Shown piece by piece: positions 40,779 through 48,606 of a stretch of DNA of 64,000 nucleotides. The notes beneath the pieces are model-generated. The model had not been told where the DNA came from, ran no database searches, and worked only from the letters and a program-made list of their open reading frames with translations. Position 1 is the first letter of the stretch. Every line of letters starts with the position of its first letter. The position numbers and the translations under genes are program-made. The DNA comes from Catellatospora tritici. Its GTDB lineage: Bacteria; Actinomycetota; Actinomycetes; Mycobacteriales; Micromonosporaceae. The stretch covers positions 186,001 to 250,000 of the forward strand of contig NZ_JAHRCY010000012.1 of assembly GCF_019083965.1 (NCBI RefSeq), read 5' to 3'.

Positions 40779-42215
40779 TCACCGGACGCGGCGGCGCTGC
40801 CCCTGCCGCAGGGCGATCGGGGGCACGAACTCGCCGATCAGGGTGCGCTGCCAGCGCCGGCCGGTCTCGCGGTGCTGGGCCCGGGTGGTGAAGCGGTAGC
40901 GGTAGAGCAGGGCGCGTACGAAGACAGGCGGTTTGTCGGGGAACGGGTCGGTGCGCAGCAGCCGCAGCGTCGGCCGGTCGCCGTCGAGCAGCTTGTGCAG
41001 CAGCGGCAGCAGCCACGGCTCGGCATAGGCGGGCGACAGCGCGGCGAACCACATCAGCCAGTCCAGCCGCAGGTGGTAGGGCGCCACCTGCGGTGGCAGG
41101 CGGCGCAGGTCGCCGGGTTTGCCCTTGAAGCCGTACTCGCGCCACACGGTGTCCGGGGTGAGCTCGGTCGCGTCGGTGCCCTCGAGGACGATCTCGCGGC
41201 GCACCCGGGTGACGCTGCCGAACGCGCCGTACGTGTTGACCAGGTGCAGCCGGTCGAAGCTGGCGTTCATCACCTGCCGCCGCGACAGCAGGTTGCGCGC
41301 CGGACGATAGCTCAGCACCAGCACCAGCGCGGTCACCGCCAGCACCGCCACCGCGTACCAGGTGGGGGCGGTCGCGGTCGGGCCGGTGCCCAGTGCTCCG
41401 GACAGGTCCAGGGCCGAGGCGGCCAGGATGATCGCCATCCAGTTCAGCCAGGAGAAGTTGCCGGAGGCGACCAGCCACAGCTGGGTGACGATGATGCAGC
41501 CCGCCGCGACGGTGGCGACGGGCTGCGGCAGGAACAGGCCGAACGGGACGACGAGCTGGACCACGTGGTTGGCGGCCGCTTCCACCTTGTGCAGCGGCCT
41601 GGGCAGCAGGTGGAACAGGCGGCTGAGCGGGCCGGGCATCGGTTGGGTCTCGTGGTGGTAGTACAGGCAGGTCAGGTCGCGCCAGCACCGGTCGCCGCGC
41701 ATCTTGATCAGGCCGGCGCCGAACTCCAGCCGGAACAGCAGCCAGCGCAGCAGCCACAGCATCAGCAGCGGTGGCCCGACCCGCGCGTTGCCCAGGAACA
41801 CGGCCAGGAACCCGGCCTCCAGCAGCAGGCTCTCCCAGCCGAACGAGTACCACAGCTGGCCGACGTTGACGATGGACAGGTACAGCGCCCACAGCAGCAG
41901 CCACAGCGCCATCGCCGCCCATACCGGAACCAGGTCGCCGACGCCGACCAGCAGCGCCGCCGACACCGCCGTCCCGGTCCAGGCGACCACCGCGAGCAGC
42001 CGGTCGGAGTAGCGCCAGTGGAACAGGCTCGGCGAACGCCGGAACGGCGTGTAGGCCAGGTAGTCCGGCACCGGCGTCAGGCCCCGTTCGCCCAGCAGGG
42101 GCCGGAACTGGTTCACCACCACCAGGAACGCGCACAGGTAGATCCCGGCCAGGCCGCGCTGGAACAGCAACCTGCCCCACCAGTACTCCGGCGCGGTGAA
42201 CCAGTCCACGGTCAT
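40779..42215 (-). CDS. Lipase maturation factor (LMF1)-like membrane protein
   Basis: 478 residues, with about eight membrane helices in the first 330 residues. Family landmarks: RGLAGIYLCAFLVVVNQFRPLLGERGL, then LPVPDYLAYTPFRRSPSLF, then RLEFGAGLIKMRGDRCWRDLTCLYYHHETQPMP, and in the soluble C-terminal part TVWREYGFKGKPGDL and HLRLDWLMWFAAL. Vertebrate LMF1 is needed in the endoplasmic reticulum for lipase folding; bacterial homologues have no assigned role. The ATG at 42215 overlaps the stop of the upstream flavoprotein (ATGA), so the two are made together. Confidence 0.88.
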   Translation of the reverse strand: MTVDWFTAPEYWWGRLLFQRGLAGIYLCAFLVVVNQFRPLLGERGLTPVPDYLAYTPFRRSPSLFHWRYSDRLLAVVAWTGTAVSAALLVGVGDLVPVWAAMALWLLLWALYLSIVNVGQLWYSFGWESLLLEAGFLAVFLGNARVGPPLLMLWLLRWLLFRLEFGAGLIKMRGDRCWRDLTCLYYHHETQPMPGPLSRLFHLLPRPLHKVEAAANHVVQLVVPFGLFLPQPVATVAAGCIIVTQLWLVASGNFSWLNWMAIILAASALDLSGALGTGPTATAPTWYAVAVLAVTALVLVLSYRPARNLLSRRQVMNASFDRLHLVNTYGAFGSVTRVRREIVLEGTDATELTPDTVWREYGFKGKPGDLRRLPPQVAPYHLRLDWLMWFAALSPAYAEPWLLPLLHKLLDGDRPTLRLLRTDPFPDKPPVFVRALLYRYRFTTRAQHRETGRRWQRTLIGEFVPPIALRQGQRRRVR

Positions 42216-43660
42216 GGCCCGTCGAGGTCGATGCCGAAGACGCGGCGCAGGGCGGTCCGGGCCGCGTGGTAACCGCACATGCCGTGCACGCCCGGACCGG
42301 GCGGGGTCGCCGCCGAGCACAGGAACACGGCCGGGTCCGGGGTCGCGTACGGAACCGGTGCCGCGCTCGGACGCAGCAGCAATCTCAGCCCGTCGGCCCG
42401 CCCGTTGGCGATGTCGCCGCCGAGGTTGTTCGGGTTGCGCCGCGCGACCTCGGCGGTTCCTGCCACCGCGCGAGCCAGCACAAGATCACGGAACCCTGGC
42501 GCGAACCGCTCCAGCTGCGCCTCGATCGGCCCGGTGAGGTCGCCGGTCCAGCCGTTGGGCACGTGCGCGTACACCCAGAGCACGTGCTGCCCGGCCGGGG
42601 CCCGGGTCGGGTCGACCAGGCTCGGCTGGGCCGCGATCAGGTAGGGCCGCTCGGGGGCACGGCCGTCGCGCACCGCGCGCAGGGACGCGGCGATGTCGGC
42701 GTACGAGGGCCCGACATGGACCGTGCCCGCCCTCCGGGCCGCATCGGCCGTCCACGGAACCGGTCCCGCCAACGCGTAGTCAATCTTGAAGACCCCGGGA
42801 CCGGGCTGGTAGCGGCGCATCCGCGACGCGAACCGCGGCGGCAGCCGGTCCCCCGCCAGCTCGGCCAGCGCGCGCGGCGACACGTCGAGCAGGTACGCCC
42901 GCGCCGACGGCAGCTCGTCCAGGCTGCGCACCAGGTGTCCGGTGTACACCTTGCCGCCCAGCACCTGCAGGTAGCCCGACAGCGCCTCGGACAACCGCTG
43001 TGACCCGCCTTGCGGCACCGGCCAGCTGAACCGGTGCGCGGCCAGCGCGAACAGCAGCGCCACCCCGCCGGTCGCGGGCGAGGTCAGCGGGGCCATGACG
43101 TGCGCGCCCAGCCCGGCCAGCAGCGCCCTGGCCCGCGGCCCCCTGAACCGGCGTGCCAGCAGCGCGACGGGCAGCGCCGCCCGCGTGCCGAACCGCGCCA
43201 GCAGCAGCGGGTGCCGGGGCAGCCCGTCCAGCGGGGCGCGCAGCACGTCCGGGGCGAGCTCGTCCCAGCGGCCCAGGAACGGCGCGACCAGGCGTCGGTA
43301 CGGCTGCGCGTCGGCGCCGAGCGAGGCGGCGGTGCGCGCCACGGACCGGTCCAGCACCGCCGCCGTCCCGTCCGGGAACGGGTGCGCCAACGCCACCTCG
43401 GGTTCCAACCAGGTCAGGCCGTAGTCGTGCAGCGGCCACGAGCGCAGCACCGGCGAACTCACGCCCAGCGGGTGCACCGCCGAGCACGGGTCGTGCCGGA
43501 AGCCGGGCAGGGTCAGCCACTCCGTGCGCGCCCCGCCGCCGACGGTGTCAGCCGCCTCGTACGCGGCCACGCGCAGCCCGGCGCGGGCCAGGGTGACCGC
43601 GGCGGCCAGGCCGTTCGGGCCGGTGCCGACCACCACGGCGTCGAGTTCGGTGCCGGTCAT
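42212..43660 (-). CDS. Phytoene-desaturase-like FAD-dependent oxidoreductase
   Basis: 482 residues. The N-terminal FAD fold reads VVVGTGPNGLAAAVTLARAGLRVAAYE, and GGGARTEWLTLPGFRHDPCSAVHPL is characteristic of the CrtI-like (phytoene dehydrogenase and related) group, including animal PYROXD2. The conserved C-terminal loop is PGPGVHGMCGYHAARTALR. Start is ATG 43660. It is the first gene of a two-gene operon with the LMF1-like protein. No carotenoid-biosynthesis neighbours are present, so its substrate is unlikely to be phytoene and is unknown. Confidence 0.87.
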   Translation of the reverse strand: MTGTELDAVVVGTGPNGLAAAVTLARAGLRVAAYEAADTVGGGARTEWLTLPGFRHDPCSAVHPLGVSSPVLRSWPLHDYGLTWLEPEVALAHPFPDGTAAVLDRSVARTAASLGADAQPYRRLVAPFLGRWDELAPDVLRAPLDGLPRHPLLLARFGTRAALPVALLARRFRGPRARALLAGLGAHVMAPLTSPATGGVALLFALAAHRFSWPVPQGGSQRLSEALSGYLQVLGGKVYTGHLVRSLDELPSARAYLLDVSPRALAELAGDRLPPRFASRMRRYQPGPGVFKIDYALAGPVPWTADAARRAGTVHVGPSYADIAASLRAVRDGRAPERPYLIAAQPSLVDPTRAPAGQHVLWVYAHVPNGWTGDLTGPIEAQLERFAPGFRDLVLARAVAGTAEVARRNPNNLGGDIANGRADGLRLLLRPSAAPVPYATPDPAVFLCSAATPPGPGVHGMCGYHAARTALRRVFGIDLDGP

Positions 43661-43714
43661 CGCGCCTCCGCCCCTCCCGTACCCGGCGAGCCGGTTCGGC
43701 ACACCTGCGCCCGG

Positions 43715-46393
43715 TCAGGCACCCGGGCGCAGCAGGTGGTGCAGCTGCGCCCGCGAGCGCACCCCGGTCCGCCGGTACAGCCGGGTCAGCGTCGCCTCGA
43801 CCGTCTTCACGCTCAGGAACAGCGTCGCCCCGATCTCCCGGTTGGACGCGCCCCCGGTCGCCAGCGCCACGATGCGCGCCTCGGTCTCGGTCAGCTCCGG
43901 CGGCCCGTCGCCGGTCTCGGCCCGCCGCCCCTGGTCACGGTCGCGCGCCAGGGCGGCCCAGCCGGGCGACGCGGCCGCGTGGAACGTCTCCTCCGCCAGG
44001 TGCAGCGCCTCGCGGGCCGCGGCGTGGCGTCGGCGCCGACGCTCGGCCCCGGCCAGCGCCAGCAGGCTGCGCCCGCGCTCGATCGGCATGCCCAGCAGCG
44101 CGAACCGGTCCTGGGACCGGCGCAGCAGCGCCACCGCGTGAGCGCCGTCGCCCGCCGCGCACCGCAGCAGCCCCTCGGCCCGGTCCAGCGCCGCGGTCAC
44201 TCCGGTCCGGCGGAGCTCGCCCGCCACCGCCCGGGTCTGCGCGATCAGCAGCTGCGCCGCGTCGAGTTCGCCGGTGCCGGTCAGCGCCTCGGCGAGATCG
44301 CCGTGCCAACGCAGCAGCGACGGGTCGCGCACCTCCTGGCGCTGGTCCAGCTCCCGCACCTGCCGCAGCGCGCGGGTCGCGGCGGTGGTGTCCCGGCAGG
44401 CCAGCTCGATCTGGCCCACGGCGTGCCAGGCCCGTGCCAGGTAGACCTGGTCGTGCTCCTGCGCGGACGCGGCCACCGCCCGCTCGGCGTACGTCCGGGC
44501 CCGCTGCGCGGTCCCACCGGCCAGCTCCGCCAGCGCGGCCGTGTAGCAGGAGGGGCCCGGTGACAGCCCGGCCCGTTCGCTGAGCCGCAGCGCGCGCAGC
44601 GCCCGACCCAGCGCCGACTGGCCGCGCCCGAGCCGGATCTCGACCTCGGCCAGCGAGCGCAGCAGGTCGACCAGGTCCTCGGCGTTGCCGGACGCCTCGG
44701 CGACCGGCAACATCGCCAGCAGCCCGGCGCGGGCCTGGCCGAGGCGGTCGTCGAAGAACGCATGCCGCAGCGCCAGATACCGCGCCGAGTTGTGCAGCCC
44801 GTACGCGGGCGGGGTGTCCGGCAGGTCCAGGGCGCGGGCGAGGGTGGCTTCGGCCTCGGGTTCGCCGAGGATGCGCTGCATCCGGGCCAGCATGGTCAGG
44901 GCCAGCGCCTCGGTCGGGCCGTCGTCGGCCAGGCGCGCGTGCCGGGCGGCGGCCCGCGCCTGGCCGGCGGCCCGGCGCGGCGAGCCTTCGCTGAGGTTGG
45001 CCCGCCAGGCCAGGCGCAGCCGCACCGCGGCGACGAGCGCGTGGTCGCCGTCGGCCTCGGCCAGCGCGCGGGCGAGCAGGTCGTCGAGTCCGTCCAGGGC
45101 CTGACCCGCGGCGTCGGCCATGGCCACCCGGGCCCGAGCGCGGTCGGCCGGAGCCGCGGGCGCCTCGTCGAGCAGGCTGACCGCGGCGCGGACCAGGTCG
45201 GTGCGTCCCGCCGCCCCGGCGGCACGGGCGGCGTCGGTCAGCCACGTGGCGATGCGGTCGGCCGGGATGTCGGCGGTCGCCAGGGACACCGCACGCAGCG
45301 CCAGTTCGGCGGCGCGGGCCGGGCGGCCCTGCGTGTGCGCGAGCACCGCCGCGTGGGCGAGCTCATGGGCCAGCGCGGCGTCGGGGACGCGGCAGACCGC
45401 GCTGGTGTGCCACAGGCGACCGCCGTCGTCGCGGGCGGCCGCGGCCAGCGCCCGGTGGCAGTCGGCCAGCTGCGCGGAGTCGGCGTCGTGCTCGAGCACC
45501 GCGGCCAGCACGCCCGCGCGCAACCCGATCCGGCCGTCGGCGGCGGTCGTAGCCAGTCCGGCGGCCTCGGCGGCGGCCAGGTCGCGCGCCGCGCCGACGC
45601 GTCCGGCCCGGCGCAGCAGCTTCGCCGTGGGCCGCTCGGCCAGTACGGCCAGCAGCAGCGTGCCCCGCGAGCCCGGGTCCAGCGCGGCGAGCTGGGCACG
45701 GGCGACGGCCAGCACGGCCGGGGTGAGGGTGGTGTCGAAGGCGGACGGTTCGGCCTCGGCGGTGGCGGCGCCCACGGCCAGCAGCAGCCCCGGGTTCCCG
45801 CCCGCCGCGGCGTGGATCTTCGCGGCCGGGCCGGCGGGCAGCCCATGCCGCTGGAGCAGCCGTACGGCGTCGGGCAGGTCCAGCGGTGGCAGGGGCAGCT
45901 CGGTCGTGCCCGGCAGCGGCGGCTGCCCGGCCCGTGCGGTGGCCAGCACGCCGAGCGCGCCGCCGCCTCGGCGTACCAGATAGGTCAGCACGTCGCGGCT
46001 CGGCTCGTCGAGCCAGTGCGCGTCGTCCACGACGAGCAGCCCCGTTCGGAGCAGTCCGAGCAAGGCCAGCCGCAGCGCGATCGGATCGGGTTCGCCCGCC
46101 CGCCGGGTGAGCACGGCGTCGACAGCGGCCCGCTGCGGTGCGGGCAGCGCGTCCAGGCGGCTCTGCGTGTCCAGACGCAGCAGCAGGTCGGCCAGGGCGC
46201 AGTACGGCACGTGCCGGTCGGCCTCGGTCGGGTGCAGCAGCCAGTGCGGCTGCGTATCGCCGATCGCGGCCAGGACCACGGCGCTGCGGCCGGACCCGGC
46301 CGGACCGGTGACGGTGACGCGGCCACCGTCGGCGAGCCGACGCCGCAGGTCCGCGAGCAGCGTCGCGCGACCGACTAGTGCGACCTCCGCCAT
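43715..46393 (-). CDS. LAL-type LuxR transcriptional regulator with AAA ATPase domain
   Basis: 892 residues. The N-terminal ATPase region has TGPAGSGRSAVV at 29-40 in the Walker A position and LLVVDDAHWLD as Walker B. The Walker lysine is replaced by Arg. The middle (about 330-800) is a long stack of helical TPR-like repeats. The C-terminal helix-turn-helix is GerE/LuxR type: ELTETEARIVALATGGASNREIGATLFLSVKTVEATLTRLYRRTGV. Such regulators usually switch on secondary-metabolite or sugar genes. It is divergent from a small secreted protein, and it has no obvious target cluster next to it. Confidence 0.92.
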   Translation of the reverse strand: MAEVALVGRATLLADLRRRLADGGRVTVTGPAGSGRSAVVLAAIGDTQPHWLLHPTEADRHVPYCALADLLLRLDTQSRLDALPAPQRAAVDAVLTRRAGEPDPIALRLALLGLLRTGLLVVDDAHWLDEPSRDVLTYLVRRGGGALGVLATARAGQPPLPGTTELPLPPLDLPDAVRLLQRHGLPAGPAAKIHAAAGGNPGLLLAVGAATAEAEPSAFDTTLTPAVLAVARAQLAALDPGSRGTLLLAVLAERPTAKLLRRAGRVGAARDLAAAEAAGLATTAADGRIGLRAGVLAAVLEHDADSAQLADCHRALAAAARDDGGRLWHTSAVCRVPDAALAHELAHAAVLAHTQGRPARAAELALRAVSLATADIPADRIATWLTDAARAAGAAGRTDLVRAAVSLLDEAPAAPADRARARVAMADAAGQALDGLDDLLARALAEADGDHALVAAVRLRLAWRANLSEGSPRRAAGQARAAARHARLADDGPTEALALTMLARMQRILGEPEAEATLARALDLPDTPPAYGLHNSARYLALRHAFFDDRLGQARAGLLAMLPVAEASGNAEDLVDLLRSLAEVEIRLGRGQSALGRALRALRLSERAGLSPGPSCYTAALAELAGGTAQRARTYAERAVAASAQEHDQVYLARAWHAVGQIELACRDTTAATRALRQVRELDQRQEVRDPSLLRWHGDLAEALTGTGELDAAQLLIAQTRAVAGELRRTGVTAALDRAEGLLRCAAGDGAHAVALLRRSQDRFALLGMPIERGRSLLALAGAERRRRRHAAAREALHLAEETFHAAASPGWAALARDRDQGRRAETGDGPPELTETEARIVALATGGASNREIGATLFLSVKTVEATLTRLYRRTGVRSRAQLHHLLRPGA

Positions 46394-46692
46394 AGCTCCT
46401 CGCGCTTCCGGCGCCCCCGCGCATCGGGACCGGCCCGGCGGCCGGGCGGGGACGGTCCGACCCTACGGCCTGGCCCGCGTGCGCAGAACCCGTCGGCCCC
46501 GCGAGCGCGGATGGGCAAGGGAAAACCCTCGTCGCCGGGACCCGGACGGTCCGCCGACGACCGGGACATACCTCCGCGTATGCGGATCACTTGCCAGGCT
46601 CCTTTGAGGTTGACCAGGCATTTCTTCGAGCCTGGGCGGTCACCGTCGGACCCGAGCCGATCGACCGACGATCGGGAAGGGAAGCGATTCCG
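46394..46692. other. 299-bp divergent region
   Basis: Between the LAL regulator and the secreted protein gene. I see GC-rich hairpins (around 46430-46460) and a short palindrome TCCGC-GTAT-GCGGA at 46573-46586 that could be an operator. No convincing gene. Confidence 0.5.
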
Positions 46693-47133
46693 ATGGTGAA
46701 CCTGACGAAGAAGAAGCTGGCGGCGCTCGGGGTGGGCGGCGCACTGGCGCTCGCGGTGGCGGTGCCCGGCGTGGCGTACGCGACCGACCCCAGCCCCTCC
46801 CCGTCGACGTCGTCGACCTCGTCGCCCTCGACGGGTGACCGCGACGCCCGCCAGGCGGCGTTCGCCGCGGCGCTGGCCAAGGAGCTCGGCGTCGACGAGC
46901 AGAAGGTCTCCGACGCGCTGACGAAGGTACGCGAGCAGCTGCGCACCGAGCGCGGCGACAAGACCGGGTCCGATGAGCAGAGCCAGGCAGACCGGGCGGC
47001 GAAGCTGAAGGAGCGGCTGGACCAGGCGGTCAAGGACGGCAAGCTGACCCAGGAGGAGGCCGACGCCATCGTCAAGGCCGCGCAGGCCGGGGTGCTCGGC
47101 GGCGGTGGGCACGGAGGGGGCGGCCACCGCTGA
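46693..47133 (+). CDS. Small secreted helical protein
   Basis: 146 residues. The signal peptide reads NLTKKKLAALGVGGALALAV and ends near AYA. A Ser/Pro/Thr-rich spacer follows, then a helical domain (RDARQAAFAAALAKELGVDEQKVSDALTKVREQ and ERLDQAVKDGKLTQEEADAIVKAAQAGVLG), and a Gly/His tail that could bind metal. This kind of protein is frequent in actinobacteria, where the helical part recurs, but I know no function. ATG 46693 follows GGGAAGGGAAG. A long perfect hairpin terminator follows at 47141. Confidence 0.8.
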   Translation: MVNLTKKKLAALGVGGALALAVAVPGVAYATDPSPSPSTSSTSSPSTGDRDARQAAFAAALAKELGVDEQKVSDALTKVREQLRTERGDKTGSDEQSQADRAAKLKERLDQAVKDGKLTQEEADAIVKAAQAGVLGGGGHGGGGHR

Positions 47134-47140
47134 CCGGTGA

Positions 47141-47181
47141 CGGCCCCGCGACCGCGAACTCCTCCCGCGGTCGCGGGGCCG
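47141..47181 (+). terminator. Long GC hairpin terminator
   Basis: CGGCCCCGCGACCGCG (47141-47156) pairs perfectly over 16 bp with CGCGGTCGCGGGGCCG (47166-47181) around a 9-nt loop, 7 bp after the stop codon. Confidence 0.75.
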
Positions 47182-47256
47182 CCCGCTGCCTGCCGACGCT
47201 GGGCGGACTTTCCGAACGTACCCGGCAGAAACGCAGGAAAATGTGAAGATCAGGAC

Positions 47257-47751
47257 ATGACCACACCGATGCCGTCCACCCAGCCCACCGATCCCACTCG
47301 GGCGATGGTGACCGTGGCGAGCTACACCGAGTACCGCGATGCCCAGCGGGCGGTGGATTACCTGTCCGACCAGAAGTTCCCGGTCGAGCACACCGCCATC
47401 GTCGGCACCAACCTGCGCCTGGTCGAGAAGATTCTCGGCCGGATGACCACGGGCAAGGCCGCCCTGTACGGCGCGGGCGCCGGTGCCTGGTTCGGCCTGT
47501 TCATCGGCTTGCTCTTCGGCATCTTCGCCCGCGCGAACTGGTTCGCCGTCGTCCTCACCGCCGTGGTCATCGCCGCCATCTGGGGCGCCATCTTCGGCGC
47601 TGTCGCACACGCGATGAGCCGCGGTGCCCGCGACTTCACCTCGGCCGAATCGCTACAGGCCGGGGAGTACGGCATCAGCGTCACCGCCGAACACGCCGAC
47701 CAGGCCCGCCAGATCCTGGCCCGCCTGACCCCACCGCCCGTCACCGCCTGA
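47257..47751 (+). CDS. General stress protein 17M (YflT)-like membrane protein
   Basis: 164 residues. The N-terminal GSP17M-type domain reads VTVASYTEYRDAQRAVDYLSDQKFPVEHTAIVGTNLRLVE. Two membrane helices follow (GAGAGAWFGLFIGLLFGIF and WFAVVLTAVVIAAIWGAIFG), then a short soluble tail with YGISVTAEHADQARQIL. The family is found in stress-response regulons, but its biochemical role is unknown. ATG 47257 is preceded by GATCAGGAC, with AGGA in place. Confidence 0.85.
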   Translation: MTTPMPSTQPTDPTRAMVTVASYTEYRDAQRAVDYLSDQKFPVEHTAIVGTNLRLVEKILGRMTTGKAALYGAGAGAWFGLFIGLLFGIFARANWFAVVLTAVVIAAIWGAIFGAVAHAMSRGARDFTSAESLQAGEYGISVTAEHADQARQILARLTPPPVTA

Positions 47752-47830
47752 CCCACCGCCACCTCCGCGCCGCCATGCTGCCCGCGCTGCCCGCGCCAGG
47801 TCGGAGCGTCGCGCGGCGGGCGCGGCGGCT

Positions 47831-47894
47831 TTCGTGCAGCTTCCGGGGAACTGCACGAATTCACGGCGCCATTACGACAGTTTCCCCGAAACTG
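47831..47894 (-). repeat. Dispersed palindromic element, copy 2 (inverted)
   Basis: TTCGTGCAG (47831-47839) pairs with CTGCACGAA (47851-47859) around CTTCCGGGGAA, and CAGTTTCCCCGAAACTG (47878-47894) is a perfect 7-bp-arm palindrome. Read on the minus strand, the order is the 17-bp palindrome, 22 nt, then TGCAGTTCCCCG, the same order and spacing as the copy at 1174-1226. It is intergenic, between the GSP17M gene and the promoter of the RibD-like gene. Confidence 0.75.
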
Positions 47895-47918
47895 CCCCTG
47901 CCCACGGGGCGAGCAGCC

Positions 47919-47958
47919 ACCGACAATTTTGTGTGTCTTGACAAATTTTGTTGTCGGT
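47919..47958 (+). promoter_or_regulatory. AT-rich tandem operator before the RibD-like reductase gene
   Basis: ACCGACAA (47919-47926) and TTGTCGGT (47951-47958) are perfect inverted arms. Between them two similar direct units occur, ACAATTTTGTGTGTC (47923-47937) and ACAAATTTTGTTGTC (47941-47955). A TTGACA-like box (47938-47943) overlaps them, so a repressor bound here would block the promoter. No regulator gene is adjacent. Confidence 0.6.
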
Positions 47959-48026
47959 AGCAAGCTGGGGTTCGAGCGGGACGGCTCCCGCACCGTCAGC
48001 GACGGACGAACCTTCAGGAGATCAAG

Positions 48027-48599
48027 ATGCGCACTCTCATCAGCACCGCCTTCGTCTCGCTCGACGGCGTCATGGAGGGCCCCGGCGGCGAGCCCGAATA
48101 CCGCAACGCGGGGTGGACGTTCAAGAACATCGACTTCGTCCCCGAGGCGTACGAGATCAAGGGGCGCGAGCAGGAGGAAGCCGCCGCGATGCTGCTGGGC
48201 CGCGCCAGCTACCAGGCGTTCAGTCCGGTGTGGCCGGACATGCCGGAGTTCCCGCAGTACAAGGTGATGCCGAAGTACGTCGTGTCCACCACCCTCACCG
48301 CGGACGACCTGGTCGCCAACTGGGGCGAGACCACGATCCTGCGCTCGCTCGACGAGGTCGCCGCGCTGAAGCAGACCGAGGGCGGTCCGATCATCGTGCA
48401 CGGCAGCGTCGCCCTGAACCACAGCCTGTCCGACGCGGGCCTCATCGACCGCTACCACCTGCTGGTCTTCCCGCTGCTGCTCGGCGCGGGCAAGCGCCTG
48501 TTCAGCACCACGGACAAAGACACCCAGCAGCTGAAGCTGGTCGAGCACGAAACCTACGCCAACGGCGTGCAGAAGCAGGTCTTCGACGTCGTCCGCTGA
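48027..48599 (+). CDS. RibD C-terminal (dihydrofolate reductase-like) family protein
   Basis: 190 residues. The family pattern is clear: STAFVSLDGVMEGPGGEPEY, AAAMLLGRASYQAF, KYVVSTTLT, GGPIIVHGSVALNHSL and DRYHLLVFPLLLGAGKRLF. The fold binds NADPH in RibD and DHFR; the substrate in this subgroup is unknown. ATG 48027 follows CAGGAGATCAAG. It has its own promoter with a strong operator and is convergent with the MocR gene. Confidence 0.92.
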   Translation: MRTLISTAFVSLDGVMEGPGGEPEYRNAGWTFKNIDFVPEAYEIKGREQEEAAAMLLGRASYQAFSPVWPDMPEFPQYKVMPKYVVSTTLTADDLVANWGETTILRSLDEVAALKQTEGGPIIVHGSVALNHSLSDAGLIDRYHLLVFPLLLGAGKRLFSTTDKDTQQLKLVEHETYANGVQKQVFDVVR

Positions 48600-48606
48600 C
48601 GCGGCG

